64,000 bases of DNA from Takifugu bimaculatus (Eukaryota; Chordata; Actinopteri; Tetraodontiformes; Tetraodontidae): assembly GCA_004026145.2 (NCBI GenBank), contig CP034986.1:8965197-9029196 (forward strand). Direction: 5' to 3'. Under the pieces are notes generated by a model. That model was given only the letters and a program-made list of their open reading frames with translations, searched no databases and was not told where the DNA came from. Positions 45,954 to 58,630 of this stretch are shown piece after piece (positions within the stretch are counted from its first letter, which is position 1; each line of letters starts with the position of its first letter). The translations under genes were made by a program, and so were the position numbers.

Positions 45954-48892
45954 CCCCCTCAGCCCTTCGTTCCACTAACGAAGCCACTTTTATTTGACAA
46001 AGTGATCCGAGTTCCTGTTCTGGAGTCGCTGCCGACGCCACCAGACAGGAGAAGCTAATTAGCAGGTAGCGACGGCCGTCGTCAACAGGAAGCACTCAGG
46101 AAATGAAAGAAACACAAAGGAGCGTTTTCTAGCGTAGCTACCACACGGTTAGCTCGGGAACCTCCCGACATGAGAACATTTAGCCGCGGTCATGCTAACC
46201 CTTTCAACAACAATCAGGCGTTAGCGGGCCCGAGGTTACGGGAACGTCGCCAGGATTTCTCCCCATTCCCTGGTAAAAACAACAAAGAGTGTTTTCTCAG
46301 CGTTAGCTCGTTAGCGTCCCGTTTCTCCTCACACGTCAGTCAAAGTGACCATGTCAAAGGTCAGCCGGGGGGGGCGGGGCCTCTCGGGACCGCTCCGGGT
46401 CTCACCTTTCAGACCAGTTCTGGCTGTTGTGACACCCGGACCAGTCCCGGTTCTCCTGAGGCTGCTGGTCTAACTGGTTAAACTGGTTTAACTGATCTAA
46501 CCCGTTTAACTGGCTAAACTAGTTTAACCGGTTTAACCGGTTTACCGCAGACGTCGAGCGACGGCTCCACTTTTATATCTAAACTGATCTGATTTCACGG
46601 ACGTTTTAAAGCTCAAATCAGAAGATAAAAATGTCATCGCTGGATTTAAAAGACGGATTTCTGGACAAACACAGCGATTTCATATTTTCCTCCAGTTCCG
46701 GAACGTTCCAACTGTCAAAGAGCCAATCGGAGGCTCCTGGCTTCCTTTGATCTGTGTGTTAGCGATTAGCCCGAGTCAGATCTGCTCAGCGGATGAATCC
46801 ATCCCTTTCCAGACCGTCTTCCCAGCGAGACTTGGACCGAACCAGTCGGACAGCAGGATGTTCCTCCACAGGACGGAATCACGTTATTATTGTGAGATTC
46901 CGAACGACAGAACGGGAACAGCTCGAAACGCTCCGCCAACGGCGCGAATGAAGCGAGTTTTCCATGAATCCGGACAATCGTCTCCTCTTACATCTCCCCT
47001 GATGAGGGAGATCAGGAGATCAGGCCTGCGGATCCGTCCCGTCCCGGCATAAATCACCAGGAGACGCAGAGTCCAATTAGTGCCGCTCGCTTGACCCGCA
47101 CGCCAACCACAGCGAGCGGGGAGCGCCGCGGCTAACGGCTAACGGCTAATGACGCAGCGGCTGAGGACAGGATCCGGACAGGGACGAGTCGAGAAGAGCC
47201 GAAGACCTCCGGGATCAGATCTGGCCCACGAACAGACCCGGACCGTCACCGAGGTTCCAAACGCTCGTCTGAGGAACACGAGCTGGACCACACACGACTG
47301 CTCACATCCAGCCAGAACCTTCCAGAACGGAGACGCACCAGGAAGCGCTCGGAAGCGCTCGGAAGCTTGTCGGACCTGCAGAACCTTCAGTCTGGAGGGA
47401 AGAAGGTGGTCCAGATCAGCAGGAGATCCTCCGCTGGTGTTCTGGATCCGATTCAGCACCGATGACATCCTGTGCTGAAGCTCCGCCCCTCATCTGAAGG
47501 GACGCCACGTTCGACGGCGCCAACCCACTTCCGGTCTTTGGCTAATTGGCGGTAAATCCGTTTGAGGATATCAGCGTCCCAGCGAAGGGAACGGCGCCCC
47601 CTGTGGACCCGTCCAACCTTCACGCTAACGACCGGCGTGTTCATGGGAACGACCACGGTGACCTCATAAACCGGATCGGTCCCGACCGGCGCTCCGAGAT
47701 GCTGTGGCTGCTTCTTCCCGAGCTGTTCGCAATTCTGGGTGGGTTCTGCCGGACTGGACCGCACGAAGGAGCGAAACCCAGAACCTTCTGGGACCGTGCC
47801 CCCCCCCATGTTCCATTATTCCAGCTGCCAGGAAAAAAGATGAAGGGTGGGAATTCTGTCCACGGTGAGCTGCCTCTGCTCAACATCAGGCGAGGATGCG
47901 AACTGGGATCTGTCGGGGGGGGGGGGCACAGTGGGGGGGGGGGGGGGGGGCAGACAGGTGCTCCCAGCGCATCAGAGTGGCGACGAGGTCACGAACTGTT
48001 TTGACTTCAAGCTTCTGGTTTTCGGACGTTTTGACAGGTGCTGACAGGAGGGGGGGGCGGGGGGGGGCAGAGGGGGGGGGCAGGAGAAGACGGCTGGAAT
48101 TCCTCACAAAACTGTTCCGAACGGCAGAAATTCAGAAATGCGTCTGCAGCTTTTTGGATTTTGCAATTTCAGCTGGACGTCCGATAAAGTCAAGGATGTT
48201 CCTTCAATATCCCGGTCGATCGACCCGGAAAAGTTCGGAAATCCAATTTCTGCAGCTGGAACTCGAGCTGACGTTTCAATTCTGGGCCGTAATTGTTCTT
48301 CCCAGAGAAAAGAGCGAATAAAAGGTTCGATCTCGGCTGTGGAGACGACGCTAACGCTTCTACAGCGGTAGCTTAAGCTAATGCTAACGCTAACCAGGAA
48401 GACGCCGATCCAGAAACAAACCGTTAGAAAAATATACAAGCGTCAACCTGATTTATTCAAATGAGCTCGTTATGATGGAACGTTGGCAGCTAAGCCGCAT
48501 CATCCCTCAGCTAGCATTAGCATAGCACCTCACTAACAAAGACCACAAATCACCTAAATGGCGTCTGCCGGCGTTTGAGTGCACCTGATACACCGGCTCC
48601 GGCCACCGCACGGGAAGCTAATTAGCACCGCCGCAGCGCTAACGCCGATATCTCAGACTTGATTAAAACCAGCCGTGACCTCTGGGGGGGCAGAGAGGAG
48701 GAGCTTCTCCTGCCGCCAACAGGACGTCCCCGTAGCGTCCACACGGGTGCTTCCTATTAGCGGGTCATCGCTAAGCTACACGCTACAAAAACGGAGAAAG
48801 CAACATGTTGTCGCCACAACAAAGGCGCGGCGAGCAGATCTGAGAGCAGCCAGAACGAAGCGGGCGGGTTCGTTTACAGGCGGGAGGGACGG

Positions 48893-49296
48893 CGGCTAAC
48901 CAAGGAGGAGGCTAACCAGAGAGGAGGCTAACCAGAGAGGAGGCTAACCAGAGAGGAGGCTAACCAGAGAGGAGGCTAACCAGAGTGGAGGCTAACCAGA
49001 GAGGAGGCTAACCAGAGAGGAGGCTAACCAGAGAGGAGGCTAACCAGAGAGGAGGCTAACCAAGGAGGAGGCTAACCAGAGAGGAGGCTAACCAGAGAGG
49101 AGGCTAACCAAGGAGGAGGCTAACCAGAGAGGAGGCTAACCAGAGAGGAGACCAACCAAGGAGGAGGCTAACCAGAGAGGAGGCTAACCAGAGAGGAGGC
49201 TAACCAAGGAGGAGGCTAACCAAGGAGGAGACCAACCAAGGAGGAGGCTAACCAGAGAGGAGGCTAACCAGAGAGGAGGCTAACCAGAGAGGAGGG
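48893..49296. repeat. Minisatellite, 16 bp (GGCTAACCAGAGAGGA)
   Basis: About 25 highly uniform units of GGCTAACCARRGAGGA, with a few ACCAACCAAGGAGGAG variants. The homogeneity points to recent expansion or ongoing conversion. Confidence 0.97.
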
Positions 49297-50627
49297 GGGC
49301 ACAAAGTCTGAGCCGTCTGACAAAGTAGCACATAAATGTCCATTAGCCTGTGAAAAGCTAAGTCATTTGCTAATTACAACCTCCTGTTAAACATTCCTCT
49401 GAGCTAGCATCGGAGCAGAAACTGGGAAAGACAACAAACCTGCGAACCCCCCCGTAATGATTCTCTCTGCTAACATTAGCAACCTGACAGCTCAAAGTTC
49501 AGGTTGATGCTAATTTACCGACGACCCAAAGTGCTAATTTCAGTCAGGAAAAAGGTTTTTGGAGGAGATGATTGGAGAGCAGATGTGTTTGCTTTGAAAG
49601 GTGGAGGCGGGGTCAGAGGTCGCGGCCCGGGACGTCTGCGGGGGGGCAGACAGAGCGCCCACGCCTCCCCTCGGGGTCGTGACCTTTGATTCTGGGGTCA
49701 GAACCCTGAAAATCAGCTGAGATGGAAAATGGAAGCTGGACTGACGAACATCTGTGAAAACACAAGCTACGTTAGCGTAGCAGCAGAGCCGCAGCCCCCA
49801 CGCTGCTGCTTCTGTTGGTGGCTTTGATGTTTCAGAGATAAAAGAATCCTAATGAGGATGACATCATCAACAACATCTGGCCTTTATTCTCACTGAAGCG
49901 CGACGCTACAGACGCTAGCATGCTAAAGACAGCCAGATGCAGTAAACAGAGCGACAACAAGGCCTCACTCACCCCCCCCATCCCCCCCAGCTACCCCCCC
50001 AGCCTGGCAGTCAGAGGGCGGGGCCTCGGTTGGGGGGAGGGGCTTTGAAGCCTTCTAAACAGGAAGTCTCCCGTTAATTGAGGAGGATGTGGGATTCAGA
50101 ACCTTTGACCCGCAGGATGAGGGGAGGCGGCCTCGCGGGTCCCTCAGACGCATCAGAACCGTGAGAGGCCCAGACGAGCGAGCGGCTGGCTCCGCCCACA
50201 TCTGCGGCGCCACATCTGTGGCGCATCAGCGCCACTGGAACCATGATTCCATCAGCGGCTCATCCCGACCGGATCAGCGCCGATGACATCACACCCGTCC
50301 CTGTCACGACCCCTTTAATGCTTTGATGTGTGCAGGGGGCGGGGCTAAATGAGTGCACGCAGGGAGGTCAGAGGTCAACTCTGAGTTATTGACAGACACA
50401 ATCACAGAGCTAAAGACTAGCATTTGACGCTAACTGCCCGCGGAGCTAAGTGCTGTTGATGTTGCCTCAATGACGAGCTGTCATGCTAATGCCTCAACCT
50501 GCTAGCGCACATGTGCCCCCCCCCGTCTACAACAGGTGGAATGTAGCCAGATGCTACGCGGCTAAACCCGTGGGGGGGCAGGTTTGTACGCGTGTTGGGT
50601 TACAGAAGCTGAGAGCGTAGCAACACT

Positions 50628-50876
50628 GCAACTTTAGCAACTTTAACAACTCTGCAACTTTAGCAACGCGGCAACTCTAGCAACGCTGCAACTCTAGCAA
50701 CGCTGCAACTTTAGCAACGCTGCAACTCTAGCAACGCTGCAACTTTAGCAACGCTGCAACTCTAGCAACGCTGCAACTTTAGCAACGCTGCAACTTTAGC
50801 AACGCTGCAACTCTAGCAACGCTGCAACTCTAGCAACGCTGCAACTCTAGCAACGCTGCAACTCTAGCAACGTTCA
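50628..50876. repeat. Minisatellite, 17 bp (GCTGCAACTCTAGCAAC)
   Basis: About 14 copies of GCTGCAACTYTAGCAAC, nearly identical apart from C/T at one position. Confidence 0.96.
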
Positions 50877-53800
50877 CCATCTGGCTGGTCGCTGTGGGAA
50901 TCTGAAACCTTCAACAAAAGACTCGTGTTCGGCGCCGCAACCCTGGAACACGAAAATGGGAAAACCAGTGAAGCACGACGGCAACTTTCTCATCCCAGTC
51001 GGGCTCCCGGGTTCATTCCCGGAGCGTCTCCGAGTTACCGGCACCACCGACTCCATCTGCTGATGCCACTGAGCTCGCAGCCTCGCTGCTAATCATTCAT
51101 CGTGTTGACAGCTTCCTGATTCTCTTCTGCTGCGCTGGATCAAAAACAGGAAACCGGAATTCTGTGCGGAGCGTCGGAAAGACGTTTGCAAGTCAACGGG
51201 AAAAGAGACGTTCCAGCAAAACAAGCTAACAGCAGCGCGACAGCTAACGAGCGGCTCGTCACTGCGAAAGGATCCATCCGACGGGGAGCGACATCACCTG
51301 CCAAAGTCACGTGACGCTCCGCAGTAAAGCGGGAACGCCGGACCGGAGCTCCGCTGATGAATCCAGTCCGGTTTTAATTTCCTGCCTCTTGTTTTGTTGC
51401 CATGGCGGCTCCATCACACTCGCCTTTTCTTCTGTCAACTTCAATCGCAACGGATCGGGAATGCGGGCGATCCGCGCGGGCGCCGCTCATCAACGCGAGC
51501 ATCCCGGTCATCGGGAATCTGGTGCCTCCAATTGAGTCCGCTCATCGTCCGTGGGATTAATGCGAGGTGACAAAGCCCATCAGTCCGAGCCGCCGCCCGT
51601 CTGCATGACTGCCCCGGCTGGCAAACCGCACCGCGGCTAATGAGTTAGCGCCGGCTTTGTTCTCTCGGACCAAAACACGACGCTGCTGAGCCAAGCTCGA
51701 TCTCGGAGGAACGGGAACGTTCAGGCTGGACCTGAAAGGTGCCGGTTCAGTTCCAACGTCGGCAAGACCTGAATCCGACATGCTAACATCGGCTCACACG
51801 CAGACGATAGCGTGTTGTGTTCCGAGTTTACAAACAGGCCAAACGATTTGAACCTAGCATGTTGCTAAAAAATAGCTCCAAAGAGGCGGAGTTTAGGTGC
51901 CGAAGGTCCGGAAAGGGGCCGGGATCATTCTGCACTTGTTACCTGATCGTTTACACGTTTAGAGATCCCGAAAGGTGGCGGAAATAAGATGCTATTAATG
52001 CTACAATGCTCACTTTCTGGGGCTTTAGCATCATAAAAACCACCTTCATCAAAACGGCGTTCCGGCTCTGATGGTTCCCGCCTCCTCGGCAGGCGCTGGG
52101 AACAAGGGAAACGCTAGCAGCGGGAGTTCCCACCTAGCATTCGCTGCCGTCAGGATCCAATTACGGGATCAAGAGGGGCAACGTGCGACATCAAAGCCGC
52201 CGTTAGCTGGTGTTCCAGGGAAAAATCAGCGTTCTTAGATTCACCTTTACGAACAGCGATCAGCAACATGCAGAATTCATTAGCGCAACGGGGATCCGTA
52301 AAAATCCGTAAACAACCTCATAAATATGAAAATGTCTTCTAACAACCTGAGAACATCGAACCGGCAACTGCAGGCAACTCATGAAACATTCATGCCGTAA
52401 AGGTCAACGCTTGTTCTCAGGGGAGCGCTTGATGGCTAATTAATCTGGACCGCGGCTCAGACTGAAGCTACGTCTGTTAGCAGGCGCGTTTCAGGGCCTC
52501 GCTAGCAGTAATTAGCACATTCACCCTGGAGGAAAACACCACTCTTGCCCTCTGGTTGTCTCTCTCCTTGGATGGAGGAGCTAAATTAGCCCGACGTTTC
52601 TTATTTTCCGACGTCGCTCATGCTAACAAAGGATGACTGGGGATAGCTAAGACACGGGCCTAGCGAACACGCTACATGGAGCTTCTGGTGGCGACGCTGT
52701 TGCGTGGAAACAAATTGTTTATCTTCATTAGCCTGTTAGCCTGTTAGCTTCCACAGCTGCGTTAGCTCAGAGGTGCAGACGCGCCACCAACGAGCCGCTG
52801 GGACATCAAAGAGCGTTCGCTCAAATGTCTCCGTCTCAAAATAAACGCCCTCAGGACGTCACATGACACCACAACTGCGTCTGATGGCGAGGCGGCGGTA
52901 TGTCGGGGGGGGGGGGGGTACTCACCACAGCTATTTCAGAGGGATGACCTCTGACCCCATCATCCACGCCGTGCGTGCTTTCAAGTGTCCCACGCTAACC
53001 CGTCGCGCCGCGACCCTGATGTATCGATTAGCCTCAACCTGCCCTGCGAAGACCAGAGGCTGCTGCCTCGTTGCCCCCCCGGCCGGCTGATGCCCCCCCG
53101 GCCGGCTGACGGGGGCATCAGTCAGTGAGCGCCAGGCATAGCTCGCCGTGCCAGCGGCTATTACTCCCTTAGCCCGCATAGCTGCCCGCGCTAGGCCTCC
53201 TGCTAGCAATTTACTGACAGGTGGCATCATTTAGGCCCGACCAGATAAGGAGAGGTGGGGGGGGGGGACGACTGAAAGGGGGCGGAGCCTGGAGGTGAAG
53301 GTCAGGTAGCGAGTTAGCATCTGATGTAAACAAGGTCACTGAGAGAAGAGTCGTTAGCGCAGCGCTAACCCCCTCGCACACGATTGAACTCTTTGAGATG
53401 TCATTAAAGTGACATCATCAAAGACGCCGCGGTAACAGGAGAACCTGCTGGACGCACGCCCGGAACGCCGTCCAGGTCCAGGCTGGACCGGCAACCTGCT
53501 CCGTCTCACTTGGAGACGAGAGAAACACAAACAGATTCTTCTGAACCGGGTTTGATCGACGGTTCTGACGGGTTCCTTTAGCCTCCATCCAGATCTGGAT
53601 GCTTTAAGCTAACCGAAGCTGCATCTCCTGTTTTATTGCCCCAAACGTTCCTGCGGCGCGGGGCGGAGTCTGTTTGTTTAAGCTAGTTTTGGTTAAAACA
53701 CCAGGTGAAACAGACGCTAGCGGCTAACGGCTAACGGCTGCCGTCGCTTTGGCGGTTTCCTTCGCAGCTTCAAAGCATTTCCGAGTGTCATTCCTCAGGA

Positions 53801-54104
53801 CTTTGATCCCAACGTTTATGTGCTTTATGAATTTAAATAGCGTCTCCCCGTCCAGAGATGCTAACTCAGCGCCGCGCCGCCGTTCGTTGGTAAAACCGCT
53901 ACTTCTGCACTTCTGTCATCTTTAATTCAACAGGAACGCCGTTAGAGGACGGAAGGACGGGAAGCTGAAGGGCAACGGAATTATGTAGCTGGAGCTAGCG
54001 GAGGAGAGAGGAGCAGAGCTAGCTTCCGTTAACAGGCACCACTTCATGGCGTTCCAGGTTCACGTTAGCTGCAGTCAAAACTCTCCGAAAACAAAACTCT
54101 CAGA

Positions 54105-54232
54105 GCAACGTTCCTGACGGGAACAATGTTCCTGATGGGACAGAACAACGTTCCTGACGGGAACAACGTTCCTGATGGGACAGAACAATGTTCCTGACGG
54201 GAACAACGTTCCTGATGAGAACAACGTTCCGC
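54105..54232. repeat. Tandem repeat of GTTCCTGAYGGGAACAA units
   Basis: About six units with GTTCCTGACGGGAACAA and GTTCCTGATGGGACAGAACAA forms. Each unit is itself near-palindromic (GTTCC...GGAAC). Confidence 0.9.
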
Positions 54233-54855
54233 GCTGCTGCCGGAGACTCTGGACACGTTCGGTTCCTCATCTTAAACTCAGCTAAGCTAACTGTTGCATA
54301 ATTGGGCCAATTTTAGGCACCATGTGGGAATAAAGTTGAGGCTTTTAACAGTCAGACGACGTTCCCAGTTTGAGTCCAGAGGTCAGAGGTCATCCCAAGG
54401 TGAACAGACCTGCGTCAGCTAGTCGAGCTAATCACACGTCTTTAATCGGACTGTAAAGAAGCAGATCCGAATCCAGCTGGTTCTGGTCATTCCCATGTTT
54501 CCCGTGTTTACGTGTAAACGTTCCAGATGCTGCCGAGAAGCTCCATAAATTCTGGGTTCGGACAGATTTTCCCTGGTGTTTCGTCTCCACATCCTCCTGC
54601 TTTTCGTTACTGCTGATTCCTGCCTGAACGCCAAATGTCCGAGACTCCGGATTACGCAGGACACGCACCTTAAACGCACCGTTGCTAACATCTTAGCTTC
54701 CCCGTTGGCTTCGGGTTCCAAACCTGTGATATTTGAGCATTTTCCTGATCAGAGGACATGAAGAAGAACAGCTGGAAACAGACGAACACTTCCCAGATTA
54801 GCCCTCGGGGCTGACTACTGCAGGGGCCGATCCAGGGAAAACCTGGATCAGGAGG

Positions 54856-55015
54856 CGCTACAGGCTAGGGCACTACAGGCTAGGGCGCTACAGGCTAGGG
54901 TGCTACAGGCTAGGGTGCTCTATGCTAGGGCGCGCTATGCTAGGGCGCGCTATGCTAGGGCGCTACAGGCTAGGGCGCTCTATGCTAGGGCGCTCTATGC
55001 TAGGGCGCTACAGGC
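54856..55015. repeat. Tandem repeat, 16 bp (GCGCTACAGGCTAGGG)
   Basis: About ten units alternating CTACAGGCTAGGGYG and CTMTATGCTAGGGCG. Confidence 0.95.
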
Positions 55016-58000
55016 CTCAGTCATCTGTCCGGATCCGTCCGAGCGACTCGTGACAGGAGGCCTGACATAGTTCTGCTGCTCCAGAATCCCAGTTATCTGA
55101 ACTGGAGCAGGAATCTCAAGGACCCCCCCCCCACACACACAGACCCCCCCCCCACCCAAACCCCCCTTCCCTCCTTAAACATCATTAATAAACAATAAAG
55201 TTTTCCAGGGAACGACTGTTGTGACAGCTGATCGGCTCCATCTGGGAACGCTCCGACGCTCCGAACACTGTTTATTATCCCTTTATTCCACGTGTCCGGC
55301 GCCGCTCGAGCGTCTCCGTCAAAACAAACGGACGTTTGAAGGACAACGTCCACACGAGGACCACGCGACACATTCAGGCGCCGTCAGAATTCCCACCGCC
55401 GGCCATCGATTATTAAGGGTTTACGATTATTTATTAACGTGCTGATGGTAGCCGTTAGCTTTATATTGGTGAACCGTTAAGAAGCTAACAGCTATTAGCC
55501 TTAAAATGCAACAAAGAAAACAAAGAAATTAGCCCAGAAAGCTGCTTCATGGAAAGGTTTTGGCTGCTAATTGATCCTGATGTTAGCGCGTCAGCAGCTA
55601 GCAGCTGGCTTTGCTCACCCTCCATTTTTGTGGTCTGGCAGCGTCCACGTCCAGGTGTTGCCGATTAGCTGCAGCCTGTGAGCTAACGGCTAATTGAGCC
55701 ATTTGGTCTGTTTCTGTTTGCGTTGTAGCGTCGCGGAACAGCCGCGTTGGGGATATTAGCCGAGCGGTTCCGCTACATTTCCAGGCTTTGTGCTAAGCTA
55801 AGCTGCATCAAACACCTGAGGTTTTTCTTTCCTTGTGTCAGTGAACGCAGCGATGAAACTGGACCGGAAACCCGGCGCAAAAAGTCGGAATCCCGAAGAA
55901 GTCGCTGTTTCTCCGGTTTAACGCGTCACCTACGAACCCACTAGCCAGCGGAGGGATGCTAAGCTACTTCTCTGGTTTGTGCTACTGGTATGTCTCACTG
56001 GGAACACTGGGGTTCTGGGGAGTTGAAAGGAATTCTGGGAAGCATGATTCCAACATGAGTCACCTGGACCAGGACCTGGACCAGGACCTGGGACCTGGAC
56101 CAGAGCAGCAGAGACGCTCTCTGCTGCTAGCATTAACTTTAGCATCATCTGAATGTGTTTTTCAAGTTTTGTCTGCATCACCTACATTAGCTCGCCCAGT
56201 TAGCACGGCGTGTAGCATAGCATAAATCTAAACCTTTTAACAATGTTTTGGCGTTTACGGCGTCGCCGCTGCGGCGTCACATGACGCTAGCGCGGCGCTA
56301 ACTGGGATTAGCATATTGGGCTAAATGGAACTGGAGCGGAACAAACAGACTTAACGTGGACGCAGCTCCGTCTTTATTCCCGCCGACGTCCCGAATGCTA
56401 CAGTTAGCTCACCCGCGGCACCTGCGGCTGTTGCGTAACCCCGCCGTCGCCATGGCAGCAGCTTCGTCTATAAATAAAATGTAAATGACTGACGGAGCCG
56501 TTGGGGCGGCCTGATCCCTGCGGTCGGAGCGGGCCTATTTGGGAATGGTGTGTAATGACGGAATTCGAAGAGGCTCTCGTAACAGGTGCGACTCCCGGCT
56601 GCCTCGGCCTCGGAGCGTCCTGCTCCGGTTCCTCCGGCGCGCCGCCGCCGCCTCTGATGTCGCTCCAGCGGCGGCGCGAACACACGCGAGCGGCTGTAAG
56701 TGAAACCAGGCCGGCGGAGCGGCGAGCTCGGCTGACACGTGTTTGCTGACCCGGGATCAGTGGCGACAGCTGCGAGCCCCCGGAGGTCGACTCCCGACGC
56801 TCCGGACGACTCCCGACGCTCCGTGTTTGCATTCTGGAGCGAGCGGCGCGGGATCGGGAACAGAAATGGAGTCAAAACAGCGAGTTGGTGCCCGTGGCGG
56901 CAGAAATGTGACCCCGCCCACCAGTCACGCGGCGACCAGCTGGTGCCATGGTGACAGCTCGGAGAACTCGGAAACCAGAAACCCGCCATTCCACCCGGCA
57001 CTCGGAACGTCGGGAAGTGGTTTTCCTTTCAGAGGGACTCGTTTTTTTCCTGAGGAACGATCCGGAATTCCTTCTGAACCCCCAGAACATCGGGTTGGTG
57101 GACCGGGCCGGACCCTGCCCCCTGACCCGGGTCCTGACATTCCCACCAGAGCAGCTGCTCTCAGACCTTCTCCCGCCTCCGTTAGCTCCGCCCCCTCCAC
57201 GTACTCACGATATCACGATGGCGGCGGTCCGGACCTAAATAACCAGGCTGCCCCCCCCAGGAGCCGAGACGGATTGGGAGACAGAACCGGATCCTGTTTC
57301 AGTCCAACATTCGCCTCCAGAACTCCGAAACGACCCAAAGGTGTTAAAGTTTCCGTGTAATTCACCAGACGGTAATAAAGCGCGTCTGCTAGCTAAGTGC
57401 TACCGTCAACATCTGCGTGTCAGAGTTAGCATGAAGCGTGCAGCAGCTTTAAAGCTACTTTTTAAAGCTATCCTGCGTCGTTAGCATTGTAGCTTATGAA
57501 GCATCGTGCAGACTTTACGACGCGTTCCAGTCATTAAAGCAGCGGAGCCGCGAGACATGTTAGCATGTCACAGAGTTAGCTAACCTAAAGACCTCGCTGA
57601 AAACAGGTCCGGTTGGCGCCGCTAATGCGCCGCTAACGTGCCGCTAACGTGCCGCTAACGCGCTCCTTTCTGCCATTTTTTCTACTTTTGCAGTCGCTGC
57701 CAGACCCAACTTGGCTGAACGAGGCGGCCCGGACGCGTCCTGCTGAGGTGGCGCTCACGCTCACATGCACGCCCACGTGCACGCTCACATGCACGCTCAC
57801 GTGCAGGTTTTACACCCCAAATCTGTCCGATCCTACAACAATCGCGCCTCAAACGTGCGTTACCATGACGCTAAAGCTAGCGGCGGTGAAAGATGGCGCC
57901 GCCGCCGCCGCGGGACGGTTTAATTTCAGGCTCCGTCGACCACGAGCGCGGCGGCGCTGAAGCTATTAGTCCCCGGGTCAATGTGGCGAGCGCGTTACCG

Positions 58001-58530
58001 CGACGACTCCATTACTGCGCTTCAGTAACACCCTGCCTGGGGGGGGGGGCAGCTTTGATTTGTAGCGCTGCTAACGCAGGACGAGCGTAATCGCTCAGCG
58101 GCGCAGCGGCGAGCTGGTGCCAGAGACGCCGTCTCTCCGGTTCTGGACTCGCTCTTGGCGGCGGTTCAGCTCCGGACACTTAAAGCTGCCAGCAAATCCG
58201 GGCGGGCAGCTGGTGAAACCCGATCTCCATCCAATCAACGCCAGGTTCTCGCCCCGCCGTCCCCGGGGACCGATTCCGATCCTCCCGGCCCGGCGCAGCG
58301 GCGGCGTCTGCTTTAGCTTTAGCTCGCCGCAGACGGTCGTGAATTCAGAGGCGCTAAAGAAGCTGTTTGTGCTTCTGAATTAGCGAAGACGACGTTTGAC
58401 TGAAAGAACAAAGGAAAGTTTTCATTGATGTTTCCTTTCGTGGCCGTTAAAGGAGGAATCGCCGCCGCCGCAGGAACGATCTGGCTAAAACGACTCGTTT
58501 GCTGTTGGAAAAACTGCTCATTTTTCCGGC

Positions 58531-58630
58531 NNNNNNNNNNNNNNNNNNNNNNNNNNNNNNNNNNNNNNNNNNNNNNNNNNNNNNNNNNNNNNNNNNNNNN
58601 NNNNNNNNNNNNNNNNNNNNNNNNNNNNNN
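58531..58630. other. Assembly gap of 100 N
   Basis: Exactly 100 N. It truncates the 5' part of the NLR gene that follows. Confidence 1.

Larger units (their letters stand above)
41641..58424. other. About 17 kb without a supported gene, probably col25a1 5' intron DNA
   Basis: I looked here on the minus strand for the collagen XXV cytoplasmic, membrane and NC1 exons and found none I can defend. Open frames are scattered, lack domain features and often come from repeats. The stretch contains the tandem arrays listed separately and long runs of C or G (for example 47920-47950 and 48046-48082). 56400-57240 is CpG-rich and could be a promoter or first-exon region, without proof. Confidence 0.55.

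Noticed and set aside
52931..53230. 99-aa minus-strand ORF
   Set aside because: No domain, no splice context and a local duplicated CCCCCCCGGCCGGCTGA segment. Most likely chance.
56404..56453. Possible first exon on the minus strand: ATG in good context ending at a GTGAGC donor
   Set aside because: The short peptide does not resemble the collagen XXV N-terminus and no partner acceptor in matching phase was identified.
58425..58530. Coding sequence immediately before the second gap
   Set aside because: The 35 codons before the Ns show no NLR-like character, and continuity through 100 placeholder Ns cannot be assumed.
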